Below are positions 18,392-30,191 of a stretch of DNA of 64,000 bases, piece by piece. The position numbers were made by a program, and so were the translations under genes. The notes under the pieces were generated by a model. That model searched no databases. It worked only from the letters and a program-made list of their open reading frames with translations, and was not told the DNA's origin. Origin of the DNA: Desulfovibrionaceae bacterium (GTDB lineage Bacteria > Desulfobacterota > Desulfovibrionia > Desulfovibrionales > Desulfovibrionaceae); contig JAVHLG010000008.1 in the NCBI GenBank assembly GCA_031082225.1, positions 9,702 to 73,701 on the forward strand, written 5' to 3'. Position 1 is the first letter of the stretch; each line of letters starts with the position of its first letter.

Positions 18392-18970
18392 ATGTCACTC
18401 GATTTTTTGCAGGAAGTCATCCGCGACTATGGATATCTGGCCCTTTTTATCGGCACCTTCCTTGAGGGGGAGACCATTTTGCTCCTGGCCGGGTTCGCCG
18501 TGCAGACCGGCAAGTTCGGTCTGTCCCTGCACGGCATCATCCTGACCGCCTTTGTGGGTTCCCTGGCCGGCGACCAGGTGGCCTTTTTCATCGGCCGGTA
18601 TTTCGGCAACCGGTTCATCAAGCGCAGCGAGAAATGGCAGGCCAGGGTGGCCCGGGTGCACAAGTTGCTCGAACGGTATCACGAGGTGCTCATCCTGACG
18701 TTCCGGTTTTTTTACGGCCTGCGCAATCTGACCCCCTTCACCCTGGGAACCACGGACATCTCCGCGAAAAAGTTCTTTGTACTCAATGCCATCGGCGCTT
18801 TTGTGTGGGCGGTGGCCTTTGGTTGCATCGGTTACCTTTTTGGAGATCTGCTGGAGAACATGCTCGAAAGCGTGTTGCAGGACATGCATAACGTAGAACT
18901 TATCGTTCTCGGCGTCGTCGCCGTGGTGGCCCTGCTGTTCTGGATCAGGAAAATGTTTCGTAAAAAATGA
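18392..18970 (+). CDS. DedA family inner-membrane protein
   Basis: 192 residues with the DedA/SNARE-associated fold: YLALFIGTFLEGETILLLAG at the N-terminus (conserved FxExxxxxxG), GDQVAFFIGRYFG, a re-entrant FRFFYGLRNLTPFTLG with the conserved Arg residues, and C-terminal membrane helices. DedA proteins are linked to lipid-carrier (undecaprenyl phosphate) or phospholipid flipping and to membrane potential. ATG 18392 chosen (MSLDFLQ); the track start six codons earlier is also possible. It precedes the che operon but probably is separate, as a promoter lies between. Confidence 0.88.
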   Translation: MSLDFLQEVIRDYGYLALFIGTFLEGETILLLAGFAVQTGKFGLSLHGIILTAFVGSLAGDQVAFFIGRYFGNRFIKRSEKWQARVARVHKLLERYHEVLILTFRFFYGLRNLTPFTLGTTDISAKKFFVLNAIGAFVWAVAFGCIGYLFGDLLENMLESVLQDMHNVELIVLGVVAVVALLFWIRKMFRKK

Positions 18971-18977
18971 TCCAATC

Positions 18978-19006
18978 TTGACTCTTTCCGCCTGCCGGGT
19001 TGATAT
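18978..19006 (+). promoter_or_regulatory. Candidate promoter of the che operon
   Basis: TTGACT (18978-18983), a 17-base spacer, TGATAT (19001-19006), starting eight bases after the dedA stop and about 145 bases before the first che gene. Confidence 0.45.
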
Positions 19007-19150
19007 GAGGCCTAACCCGTCCCGTCATTTTGCGATCCAAACACGGGACTGGTCGGTTATGGCCGTTTTTCAGGTTCGGGAAACCTTGCCTCGTCCAGAC
19101 GGTGGAACCGGGTTTCGCAACGACCCGGGAAAATCCGGAAGCGGTTTGAG

Positions 19151-21013
19151 ATGGATACAAAAGAACCAGGCGCCGACATGCTCCCTCCGGGTGTTTTTTT
19201 TCGCGACTGCCGCAGCCTCATGCGGTCCGCCAAGCGTTCCCTGGGCGGCGTGATCGCGGCCAGGGAACGCGATTTTCTCTCCCTGGGCGACCGTCTGCAC
19301 GATCTGCGCGTCCGTTCCGAGGGGCTGGCCGAAAAGGCCTCCGAATTGGTCGCCACGACGTCGGGCGAGTCCATGGACGAGGTGCTGGGCAAGCTTTCGT
19401 CGGAACTCGGGCAGATGACCGGCGTGTGCGAGATGGGCAACAGCCGGGAGAGTCTGGAAGAATTGCTCGCCGTGCGCGGGATCGTGGCCGACCTGGAGAA
19501 GATTTCCAGCGAATTCGGGCGGATCGTGAAACGGCTGTCCATGCTCGGCATCTCCACGCGCATCGAGAGCGCCCGCCTGGGGGCCAAGGGTCTGGGATTT
19601 AGCACCTTGGCCGACGACGTGGAGAAACTGGCCGCCACCATTGTCGGCTATGCCTTCCAGATCAGCGACCGCAACCGTTCCCTGCGCGGCCTTGTGGATG
19701 AGGCCGAGGTCAAAACCCGCAGCGTGGTGGACAGCCAGGAGAAATGCTCTTCGACGATTTTTGGCGGCCTGCAGGAGAACATCGAGACCCTGTCAAAGCT
19801 GGCCGCCTCCTCCGCCGCACTGTCCGAAACCCTCTCCGGGAAAACAAAGGCCATCTCTGAAAGCGTGTCCAGCGCGGTATTGTCCATGCAGTTCCACGAC
19901 ATTGTCCGACAGCAGGTGGAGCATGTGGAGCAGGCCATGGACGACGTGGAGCAGGTGGTCGGGGCCAGGGACGTCGGACAGGCCGCCCTGCCGGGGGCCC
20001 CGGGGGCCACGGGGGCCACGGGGGCCACGGGGGACGGATACGGGGAGGGGGACCGGGAGATCGTGGCCTTCGTCGGAGACGTGCTGGCGTTGCAGTGTTC
20101 CCAACTGGCCCATGCGCGTGGCCGGTTCGTGGATGCCGTGGAGACCCTGGTCTCCAATCTGCGCGACATCGCCGGGAGCATTCAGGCCATCGGCGGCGAG
20201 ATCCTGTCCGCCGGGGACCAGAACCGCAGCGGGGCGGACCTGGACCGGGTGGAACGGGACGTGGCGTTGGTCAAGGAGGCGTTGCGCGGTTTCGCGGCCA
20301 AGGGCGAGGAGTTGTCGGAGATCATGTCCTCCGTGGCCGGAACGATTTCCGAAATGAGCGGCTATGTGGGCAAGATCGAGGACGTGGGCTCGGAGATCGA
20401 GCTCATCGCCATCAACGCCAGCATCAAGGCCGCCCACACCGGCGAGGAGGGGGCCGCCCTCGGGGTGCTGGCCTCGGCCATCCAGGGGTTGTCCGTGGAG
20501 GCCAGGCAGCAGACCGACGAGGTGTCGCGCATCCTGCGGGAGGTGGCCAAATCCTCGAACATCCTGCAGGACAACGCCAGCATCTCCTACGACGTCTCCC
20601 AGGTGGACGACGTGTCGGCGCACCTGGACGGGCTTTTGGGACAGATCGGGGACATGAACCGGCGCCGGTCGGCCATGTTCGCCGGAATCGGCGCAACCAG
20701 CGCCGAGTTGGGCCAAGCCTTGCAAGGGGTGGCCGCCGGGGTGCATTTCCACGAGGAGGTGGGGGAACGCCTGGATGCGGTCAAACGGGATCTGGACGCC
20801 TTTGGCGGCCTGTGCAAGCGGATCGTGCCCGTGGAGGGCGATACGCGTCGCCCCGAGCGGCTGCGCGAGCTTTTTGGCCGATATACCATGGAGGCCGAGC
20901 GGGACGTGCACGAAGCGGTCTTTGGCCTCGCCGCCGGGGTGGAAAAGGCCGGGAAGCCTTCCCCGGCCGCAGCCGACGGCGACGGCCTGGGCGACAATGT
21001 GGAACTTTTCTAG
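19151..21013 (+). CDS. Soluble MCP-like chemotaxis protein with two signalling-type hairpins
   Basis: 620 residues without any membrane segment. Two stretches resemble the tip of an MCP hairpin: LGISTRIESARLGAKGLGF near residue 133 and LIAINASIKAAHTGEEG near residue 418. Each is followed by the usual descending helix (the second SVEARQQTDEVSRILREV). Between them lies a collagen-like linker PGAPGATGATGATGDG at about residues 280-295. HDIVRQQVEHVEQAMDDVE and HFHEEVGERLD recur in similar positions, suggesting an internal duplication. It leads the che operon and so likely talks to this CheA from the cytoplasm. Sensory input is unknown. Start ATG 19151, with a modest purine-rich site upstream. Confidence 0.75.
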   Translation: MDTKEPGADMLPPGVFFRDCRSLMRSAKRSLGGVIAARERDFLSLGDRLHDLRVRSEGLAEKASELVATTSGESMDEVLGKLSSELGQMTGVCEMGNSRESLEELLAVRGIVADLEKISSEFGRIVKRLSMLGISTRIESARLGAKGLGFSTLADDVEKLAATIVGYAFQISDRNRSLRGLVDEAEVKTRSVVDSQEKCSSTIFGGLQENIETLSKLAASSAALSETLSGKTKAISESVSSAVLSMQFHDIVRQQVEHVEQAMDDVEQVVGARDVGQAALPGAPGATGATGATGDGYGEGDREIVAFVGDVLALQCSQLAHARGRFVDAVETLVSNLRDIAGSIQAIGGEILSAGDQNRSGADLDRVERDVALVKEALRGFAAKGEELSEIMSSVAGTISEMSGYVGKIEDVGSEIELIAINASIKAAHTGEEGAALGVLASAIQGLSVEARQQTDEVSRILREVAKSSNILQDNASISYDVSQVDDVSAHLDGLLGQIGDMNRRRSAMFAGIGATSAELGQALQGVAAGVHFHEEVGERLDAVKRDLDAFGGLCKRIVPVEGDTRRPERLRELFGRYTMEAERDVHEAVFGLAAGVEKAGKPSPAAADGDGLGDNVELF

Positions 21014-21123
21014 CCTGCGCCGACACGACCCGTGTTGCCGTTTTCCGGGAGCTGGAATACAAGGGTACGTTCGTTGTCACGATGGTTGCGCCGCATGCGG
21101 CGGGCCGTCGAGGGGAGGGCCGC

Positions 21124-21477
21124 ATGGGGTCGCATGAGTTGCATCGGGACGACGCCGGAGTCACGTTGCGTCTGACAGGGGCCTGGACCGTGGAGCATGC
21201 CGCGACCTTGCGCCGGGAGCTGCTGCATCTCCTGGCGGTGACGGATGCGGCGCATCTGGACGTGGCCGGGGTCGAGGCAGCAGATGCGTGCCTTTTCGAA
21301 GTGGTGCATGCGGCGTGTTTGAGCGCGGCGCGCGACGCAAAACGGCTGGACAGGATCGGTTCGGTGTCCGACGCCGTGCGGCAGGCCGCCTGGGTGTCGG
21401 GTTTCGCGGAATACGGACCGTTTGCGGACTTTTGGCAAGACGAGGAGAGGCATGACCAAGACGATCATGACCGTTGA
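21124..21477 (+). CDS. STAS domain protein of the che operon
   Basis: 117 residues from ATG 21124, which has GGAGGG just upstream; it is hidden in the 20095-21477 track ORF. STAS fold signs: GVTLRLTGAWTVEHAATLRREL and HLDVAGVEAADACLFEVV. The phosphorylatable serine usually found after the central Asp (D-S/T-S/T-G) is replaced by DAC, so regulation by a SpoIIAB-type kinase is doubtful. It overlaps the cheY start by 26 bases, so it is translationally coupled. Its role in the array is unknown; STAS proteins appear in several delta-proteobacterial che clusters. Confidence 0.75.
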   Translation: MGSHELHRDDAGVTLRLTGAWTVEHAATLRRELLHLLAVTDAAHLDVAGVEAADACLFEVVHAACLSAARDAKRLDRIGSVSDAVRQAAWVSGFAEYGPFADFWQDEERHDQDDHDR

Positions 21478-21814
21478 CGATTCGGCGAGTGTGCGGCAGA
21501 TGGTCGGATTCACCCTGAAAAAAGAGGGGTATTCGGTCATTGAGGCATCGGACGGCAAGGACGCCCTGGGCAAGCTCAGGGGCACCGTGAACATGGTCAT
21601 CACCGACCTGAACATGCCCAACATGGACGGCATCGAACTCATCAAAAACATCCGCTCCCAGGCGGCCTACAAGTTCATCCCCATCGTCATGCTCACCACC
21701 GAATCCCAGGCGACCAAAAAGCAGGAAGGCAAATCCGCAGGCGCCACGGGATGGATCGTCAAACCGTTTACTCCCGAGCAGCTTCTGGCCGTGGTCAAAA
21801 AGGTGCTCCGGTAA
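21452..21814 (+). CDS. cheY: CheY-type response regulator
   Basis: 120 residues, a lone receiver domain. Acidic pair in TVDDSASVRQ, phospho-acceptor D52 (ITDLNMPNMDG), Thr in MLTTES and Lys in IVKPF. Such proteins carry phosphate from CheA to the flagellar motor or another output. Start ATG 21452 (MTKTIMTVDD) follows GAGGAGAGG; it overlaps the end of the STAS gene. cheA begins 45 bases downstream. Confidence 0.92.
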   Translation: MTKTIMTVDDSASVRQMVGFTLKKEGYSVIEASDGKDALGKLRGTVNMVITDLNMPNMDGIELIKNIRSQAAYKFIPIVMLTTESQATKKQEGKSAGATGWIVKPFTPEQLLAVVKKVLR

Positions 21815-21859
21815 GCGCAGCCAGGCTGGGCGCGTTTCCCCCGGCGACAAGGACGCCCC

Positions 21860-23944
21860 ATGTCCCAGGACGACATGCATCGCATGGCCTTTCGGGAGGA
21901 GGCAGCCGAGCTTCTTGGCGAGCTCGAGGCCTCCCTCCTGGCCCTTGAAGGGCAACCCGGGGACCAGGATCTCATCAATCGCGTTTTTCGGGCCATGCAC
22001 ACCATCAAGGGGTCCGGGGCGATGTTTGGTTTCGACGACATCGCCGCCTTCACCCACGAGGTGGAGACCGTTTTCGACAAGGTGCGCAACGGCCTGCTCC
22101 AGGTATCCAAGACGCTGCTGGATCTCACCCTTTCGGCCCGCGACCACATCAAGACGCTCCTTGACCCCGCCGACGGAACCGAGGCCGCTGTCGAACAGGA
22201 GGGACGGCGCATCCTCGAGGGGCTCAGGCAGTTTTCCCCCGAGGCCTGCGCCGAGTCCAGGACCTCGCCGCCGCCGCCGGAACCCGCGCGCGGCGTGGCC
22301 ACCTACCGCATCCGCTTCAGGCCGGGGCCGCATTTCTACGCGACTGGCAACAATCCTCTGCATTTTCTGGAGGATGCGGCGGCCCTGGGGACCATGCGCG
22401 GCTATCTGCACACCGAGGCGATCCCCTGCCTGGAGGATATCGACCCCGAGACGTGTCACGCCTGGTGGGACATCGTCCTGGGGGCCAAAAGCAGCCTGTC
22501 CCAGGTGCAGGACGTGTTCTCCTTTGTGGAGGACGATTGCGAACTGACCGTCGATCTGATCGATGACGGCGAGGCAGGGCCGGACACCGGGATATCCAAG
22601 CGGCTCGGGGAGATCCTGGTCGAGCGCGGGGATCTGACCCCGGACGATCTGGCCCAGGCCCTGGCCGCCCAGAAGCGCCTGGGAACCGTGCTGGCCGATT
22701 CCGGGCTGGTGCCCAAGGCCAAGGTGGAGGCGGCCCTGGTCGAACAGGAGGCCGTGCGCGACATCCGCAAAACCCGGGAACCGGCGGTGGAAACCGCGTC
22801 GAGCATCCGGGTGGCCGCCGACAAGCTCGACGATCTGGTGGATCTGGTGGGGGAGCTGGTCATCGTCCAGTCCCAGATCAAACAGGCGGTTCTTGGAACC
22901 AACGATCCCACCCTCAAGTCCCTGGCCGAACATCTCGAGCGGTTGAGCGACGATCTGCGCGACTCCACCCTTGGCATCCGCATGCTGCCCATCGGCTCCA
23001 CCTTTGGCCGGTACCGCCGTCTGGTGCGCGATCTTTCGGCCGAGCTCGGCAAGGAGATCGACCTGGTCACCTCGGGCGAGGAAACCGAACTGGACAAGAC
23101 GGTCATCGAACGCCTGGGCGACCCGCTGGTGCATCTGTTGCGCAACAGCATCGATCACGGTGTGGAGCGGCCCGACGAGCGCCGGGCCAAGGGCAAGCCC
23201 CCCCGGGGAACGGTCGTTCTCTCGGCCGAGCATTCCGGCGGCTCGGTGGTCATCCGCATCGTCGACGACGGCCGGGGTCTCGATCCCACGGCCATCCGGG
23301 CCAAGGGCGTGGAACGCGGCCTTGTGCCCCATGACGCCGAACTTTCCGACAAGGAACTCTATAACCTCATCTTTTTGCCGGGTTTTTCCACGGCCAAGGC
23401 CGTGACCAGCGTCTCCGGCCGGGGCGTGGGCATGGACGTGGTCAAGCGGTCCATCGAATCCCTGCGCGGGGCCGTGGACATCGACAGCGATCCGGGCCGG
23501 GGCGCGACCATCACCGTGCGCCTGCCACTGACCCTGGCCATCATCGACGGGCTCCAGATCCAAACGGGCCGGGAATGTTACGTCGCCCCCCTGTCCCTGG
23601 TGGAGGAGTGCGTCGATCTGCCGCGCGACGAGGCCGGCGAGGGCGACAAGATCATCAATCTGCGCGGCGAGATCGTGCCCTATATCCGGCTGCGGGATTT
23701 TTTCGGCATTGACGGACGTCCCCCCGACGTGGAACAGGTGGTGGTTTCCAGCGTCGAGGGAAATCGCGTGGGCCTTGTGGTGGACCGGGTCATCGGCGAA
23801 CACCAGACGGTCATCAAGAGTCTGGGACGCCTCTACCGCGATGTGGAGGGGCTGGCCGGGGCGACCATCAAGGGGGACGGAACCATGGCCCTCATTCTCG
23901 ACGTGCCGGGGCTTGTGCGCGCGGCCGTCGAATCCGGAAACTGA
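21860..23944 (+). CDS. cheA: Chemotaxis histidine kinase CheA with MshEN-like insert
   Basis: 694 residues. P1/Hpt domain with phospho-acceptor H47 (AMHTIKGSG), a P2-like variable region, dimerisation domain (about 310-370), HATPase (LRNSIDHGVERPDERR, DDGRGLD, SGRGVGMDVVK) and a C-terminal CheW-like domain. Unusual is the segment of residues 248-296: RLGEILVERGDLTPDDLAQA... and RLGTVLADSGLVPKAKVEAA... are two 24-residue units of the form RLGxxLxxxGxLxxxxLxxxLxxQ. This is the pattern of the c-di-GMP-binding MshEN domain, except that the spacer is one residue instead of five. CheA autophosphorylates and feeds CheY and CheB of this operon. Confidence 0.93.
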   Translation: MSQDDMHRMAFREEAAELLGELEASLLALEGQPGDQDLINRVFRAMHTIKGSGAMFGFDDIAAFTHEVETVFDKVRNGLLQVSKTLLDLTLSARDHIKTLLDPADGTEAAVEQEGRRILEGLRQFSPEACAESRTSPPPPEPARGVATYRIRFRPGPHFYATGNNPLHFLEDAAALGTMRGYLHTEAIPCLEDIDPETCHAWWDIVLGAKSSLSQVQDVFSFVEDDCELTVDLIDDGEAGPDTGISKRLGEILVERGDLTPDDLAQALAAQKRLGTVLADSGLVPKAKVEAALVEQEAVRDIRKTREPAVETASSIRVAADKLDDLVDLVGELVIVQSQIKQAVLGTNDPTLKSLAEHLERLSDDLRDSTLGIRMLPIGSTFGRYRRLVRDLSAELGKEIDLVTSGEETELDKTVIERLGDPLVHLLRNSIDHGVERPDERRAKGKPPRGTVVLSAEHSGGSVVIRIVDDGRGLDPTAIRAKGVERGLVPHDAELSDKELYNLIFLPGFSTAKAVTSVSGRGVGMDVVKRSIESLRGAVDIDSDPGRGATITVRLPLTLAIIDGLQIQTGRECYVAPLSLVEECVDLPRDEAGEGDKIINLRGEIVPYIRLRDFFGIDGRPPDVEQVVVSSVEGNRVGLVVDRVIGEHQTVIKSLGRLYRDVEGLAGATIKGDGTMALILDVPGLVRAAVESGN

Positions 23945-23961
23945 AAGGGGGAGGAGCACCA

Positions 23962-24498
23962 ATGGCTGCAGACGACGCGACGTTGAACGACAATCAATAC
24001 CTGACCTTTGTTCTGGAAAACGAGTTGTTCGCCTTAAACATCGGCTCCGTGCGCGAGGTGTTGGAGCTGACCTCCATCACCAAGGTGCCGCGCACCCCGG
24101 AATTCATCCGGGGGGTCATCAATCTGCGCGGCCGGGCGGTGCCCGTGGTGGATCTGCGCATGAAGTTCGGCATGGGCGAGACCCGGCGTACGGTCAACAC
24201 CTGCATCATCATCGTCGAGGTGGAGCTTGACGGCGAGGCCACGGTGCTCGGGGCCCTGGCCGATTCGGTCCAGGAGGTCTACGAGATGGAAAGCTCCCAG
24301 ATCGAGCCGCCGCCGCGCATGGGCACCCGCATCAAGGCCGAGTTCATCACCGGCATGGGCAAAAGCGGGGACCGGTTCATCGTCATTTTGGACATCAACA
24401 AGGTCTTTTCCGCCGAGGAACTGAGTCTGGCCGCAGACGCCGGGCGGGGACAGACCATGCCTGAAGGACGCGGGGTCGCCGTCGATGCCGGAGCCTAG
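23962..24498 (+). CDS. cheW: Chemotaxis coupling protein CheW
   Basis: 178 residues. CheW SH3-like fold with the conserved FIRGVINLRGRAVPVVDLR stretch near residue 50 and TGMGKSGDRFIVILDINKV near the C-terminus. It bridges receptors and CheA. GGGGGAGGAG lies directly before the start. It overlaps the following cheR ORF by 14 bases if cheR starts at 24485. The C-terminal about 25 residues (AADAGRGQTMPEGRGVAVDAGA) are an extra tail. Confidence 0.93.
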   Translation: MAADDATLNDNQYLTFVLENELFALNIGSVREVLELTSITKVPRTPEFIRGVINLRGRAVPVVDLRMKFGMGETRRTVNTCIIIVEVELDGEATVLGALADSVQEVYEMESSQIEPPPRMGTRIKAEFITGMGKSGDRFIVILDINKVFSAEELSLAADAGRGQTMPEGRGVAVDAGA

Positions 24499-25354
24499 GA
24501 CTTCTCGCGACAACACCCGGTCGTCGTCCATGGTCAGCATGGCCGACAAGGATTACCGGAGGTTCAGCGAGTTCATTCATACCGAATGCGGCATCAAACT
24601 GCCGACATCGAAAAAGACCATGGTCGAGGCCAGGCTGCAAAAGCGTCTGCGCCTGCTGGGCATGGCCACCTTTCGGGAGTACAACGACTATCTGTTCAGC
24701 CCCGCCGGGATTGCCGAGGAAATGGGGCATTTGATCGACGCCATCACCACCAACACCACTGAATTTTTCAGGGAATCCAAACACTTCGACATCATGCGCC
24801 AGGTGGTGCTGCCCCACTGGACGGCCATGCGCGGGGTTATCCATCCCCTGCGTCTGTGGAGCGCCGGATGCTCCTCGGGCGAGGAGCCCTATACCCTGGC
24901 CATGGTCTTAAGCGAATTCGCCGAGAAAACCCCCGGCTTCCGTTTCACCATCACGGCCACGGACATCTCCTCCCAGGTGTTGGACAAGGCCCGCCGGGCC
25001 GTCTATCCCGAGGAGCGCGTGGCGGGCATGAGCCACGACCTCAAGCGGAAATACCTCCTGCGCAGCAAGGACCGCACCAAGCGCCTGGTGCGCATCGCCC
25101 CGGACCTGCGGGAGCGGGTGACGTTTTCCCGTCTCAATTTCATGGAGGAATTCAGCTTCAAAGACCCCATGGACATCATCTTCTGCCGCAACGTCATGAT
25201 CTATTTCGACCGCCCCACGCAGGAGACGCTGCTCAATAAATTCTGCCGCCAGTTGCGCAAGGACGGGCATCTTTTCATCGGCCATTCGGAGAGCCTCACG
25301 GGCATGGATCTGCCCCTGCGTCAGGTTTCGCCCACCGTGTACCGGCGCATCTAA
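24485..25354 (+). CDS. cheR: Chemoreceptor methyltransferase CheR
   Basis: 289 residues if started at 24485; starts at 24530 (MVSMADKDY) or 24539 fit the family's N-terminus better but none has a strong ribosome binding site. N-terminal CheR helical domain (YRRFSEFIHTECGIKL), then the SAM-binding fold with WSAGCSSGEEPYTLAM, DPMDIIFCRNVMIYF and LFIGHSESL. It methylates glutamates of chemoreceptors using SAM, opposing CheB. It is part of the cheA-W-R-B operon. Confidence 0.93.
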   Translation: MPEPRTSRDNTRSSSMVSMADKDYRRFSEFIHTECGIKLPTSKKTMVEARLQKRLRLLGMATFREYNDYLFSPAGIAEEMGHLIDAITTNTTEFFRESKHFDIMRQVVLPHWTAMRGVIHPLRLWSAGCSSGEEPYTLAMVLSEFAEKTPGFRFTITATDISSQVLDKARRAVYPEERVAGMSHDLKRKYLLRSKDRTKRLVRIAPDLRERVTFSRLNFMEEFSFKDPMDIIFCRNVMIYFDRPTQETLLNKFCRQLRKDGHLFIGHSESLTGMDLPLRQVSPTVYRRI

Positions 25355-25387
25355 CGGACATCGACGGATAACGCCAAAGGGTGGTGA

Positions 25388-26461
<1,074 letters not shown>

Positions 26462-26503
26462 CCGGGCAAGCCCCGCCCTGACAGGGGCTCCGGCCGTTTT
26501 TTT
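26462..26503 (+). terminator. Intrinsic terminator after cheB
   Basis: Stem AGCCCC (26469-26474) with GGGGCT (26484-26489), extended outside by CCGG arms, then TTTTTTT (26497-26503). Confidence 0.75.
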
Positions 26504-26514
26504 CTGGAGATCCC

Positions 26515-27192
26515 ATGCCCCTGGAAATCGAATTGAAATTCCCCGTGGCCGGGTTTTCGGCCTTGCAGCAGGCCTTGATCGAGGCCGGGGCCGTCCCGGA
26601 GGTCGTGGTCTTCGAGCAGAACATCGTGTTCGACGCCCCTTCCCCTGCCGCCGCACCTGCCGCCGCTCCGGACGCCGCGCCGGACGCCGGGACGGTCGCG
26701 CCCGGTCCCTTGCGGGCCGCAGGCATCCTGTTGCGCCTGCGCCGCAACTCGCCCGGCGGACAGGCCGCCGCCTCCGGGGTGGTGACCGTCAAGCTCCCCG
26801 CGCCCGGGCAGGCCCCTGCCGGATACAAGGTCCGCCAGGAGCTCGAGACCCGGGTGGAGGATTTTTCGGCCATGCAGGCCATCCTGCAGGGCCTTGGCTA
26901 CGCCGCGGCCCTGCGCTACGAGAAGGTGCGCCAGACCTGGATGCTGGGCAGCCTGCACGTGTGCCTGGACAGGCTGCCGTTTGGCCGCTTCGTGGAGCTC
27001 GAAGGCGACCCGGAGGACATCACGGCCTGGGCGGCCCGGCTTGGACTGGACCCGGCCTTGGCCCGCACCGCCACCTATCATGATCTGCATCTGGAGCATC
27101 TTTCGGAAACGGGCCATGCGCCGACGGACAGCTTCGTCTTTTCCCCGGAGGACGCCGCCCGGCTTTTGGCCGCGCCGTCGCTCGAAGACTGA
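26515..27192 (+). CDS. CYTH domain protein (triphosphate tunnel enzyme fold)
   Basis: 225 residues. The N-terminal ExExK signature is present (MPLEIELKF; E4, E6, K8), followed by alternating charged strands (LLRLRR, VTVKLPAP, YKVRQELETR, LRYEKVRQTW, FVELEGDPEDI), the pattern of the eight-strand tunnel that binds triphosphates with metal ions. Members include class IV adenylate cyclases, thiamine or inorganic triphosphatases; EGDPEDI is typical of class IV cyclase-like proteins. An Ala/Pro-rich insert (SPAAAPAAAPDAAPDAG) near residue 43 sits in a loop. ATG 26515 follows TGGAGATCCC. It lies just after the cheB terminator, which also may leak into it. Confidence 0.8.
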   Translation: MPLEIELKFPVAGFSALQQALIEAGAVPEVVVFEQNIVFDAPSPAAAPAAAPDAAPDAGTVAPGPLRAAGILLRLRRNSPGGQAAASGVVTVKLPAPGQAPAGYKVRQELETRVEDFSAMQAILQGLGYAAALRYEKVRQTWMLGSLHVCLDRLPFGRFVELEGDPEDITAWAARLGLDPALARTATYHDLHLEHLSETGHAPTDSFVFSPEDAARLLAAPSLED

Positions 27193-27347
27193 GCACCGGC
27201 GTTCTGGCCTGTCCGGCAGGCCTGGGCAGCCTGGGCGGGCGGAGTTGTAAGCCGGGGCGTTTTTCCTTACGGTACGACGTCGGCCGGGATGCGCCGACAG
27301 GCGGGGCGGCGTTTCCCAGGGGAGCCCTCCGTTTCCCCGGCCATCCC

Positions 27348-27375
27348 TCGACAGACCCGTCCTGCGTCTTATTAT
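27348..27375 (+). promoter_or_regulatory. Candidate promoter of clpS-clpA-aat
   Basis: TCGACA (27348-27353), a 16-base spacer, TATTAT (27370-27375), about 70 bases before the clpS start. Confidence 0.5.
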
Positions 27376-27445
27376 GAAACCCTGGGCGCGGCATAGCGGC
27401 GTCGTCCATCATGTAAATACGCCTGTATTGCGGAAGAAGCGAGAT

Positions 27446-27760
27446 ATGACCGAACCGATCCAAAACGAGGAGCAGGAATCCGGGGTGGGGCTGGCCGACG
27501 AGGTCCGCGAGCCCAGACGCTTCAAGGTTCTTCTCCACAATGACGATTATACGACCATGGAATTCGTGGTCAAAGTGCTCATGCAGATTTTTCGCAAAAC
27601 AGAGGCCGAGGCCGTCCAGATCATGCTGAGCGTCCATAACAAGGGTGTCGGCGTGTGCGGAATCTACACGGCGGAAGTGGCCGAACTCAAGGTGTCCCTG
27701 GTGCGCCGTCTGGCCCGCCAGAACGGATATCCGCTCAAATGCAGCATGGAAGAGGTCTAG
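27446..27760 (+). CDS. clpS: ATP-dependent Clp protease adaptor ClpS
   Basis: 104 residues from ATG 27446 (MTEPIQNEEQ). The core LLHNDDYTTMEFVVKVL is the signature of the N-degron pocket, and the C-terminal part (AVQIMLSVHNKGVGVCGIYT) is standard. ClpS binds proteins with N-terminal Leu, Phe, Tyr or Trp and delivers them to ClpA. Its stop codon directly abuts the clpA ATG (TAGATG), so the two are coupled. The upstream purine stretch GGAAGAAGCGAG is the likely ribosome site. Confidence 0.95.
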   Translation: MTEPIQNEEQESGVGLADEVREPRRFKVLLHNDDYTTMEFVVKVLMQIFRKTEAEAVQIMLSVHNKGVGVCGIYTAEVAELKVSLVRRLARQNGYPLKCSMEEV

Positions 27761-30118
<2,358 letters not shown>

Positions 30119-30191
30119 CCCCGCGCCATCGTCATCCTCCTCCTGCGGGGCCGCCATGGCCCCGTGGGAGACAACCTGATGGCGGCCTTTC

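Noticed and set aside
21161-23962. 933-residue minus-strand ORF opposite cheA
   Set aside because: Antisense shadow of cheA/cheY; composition rich in Gly, His and Pro as typical for such frames.
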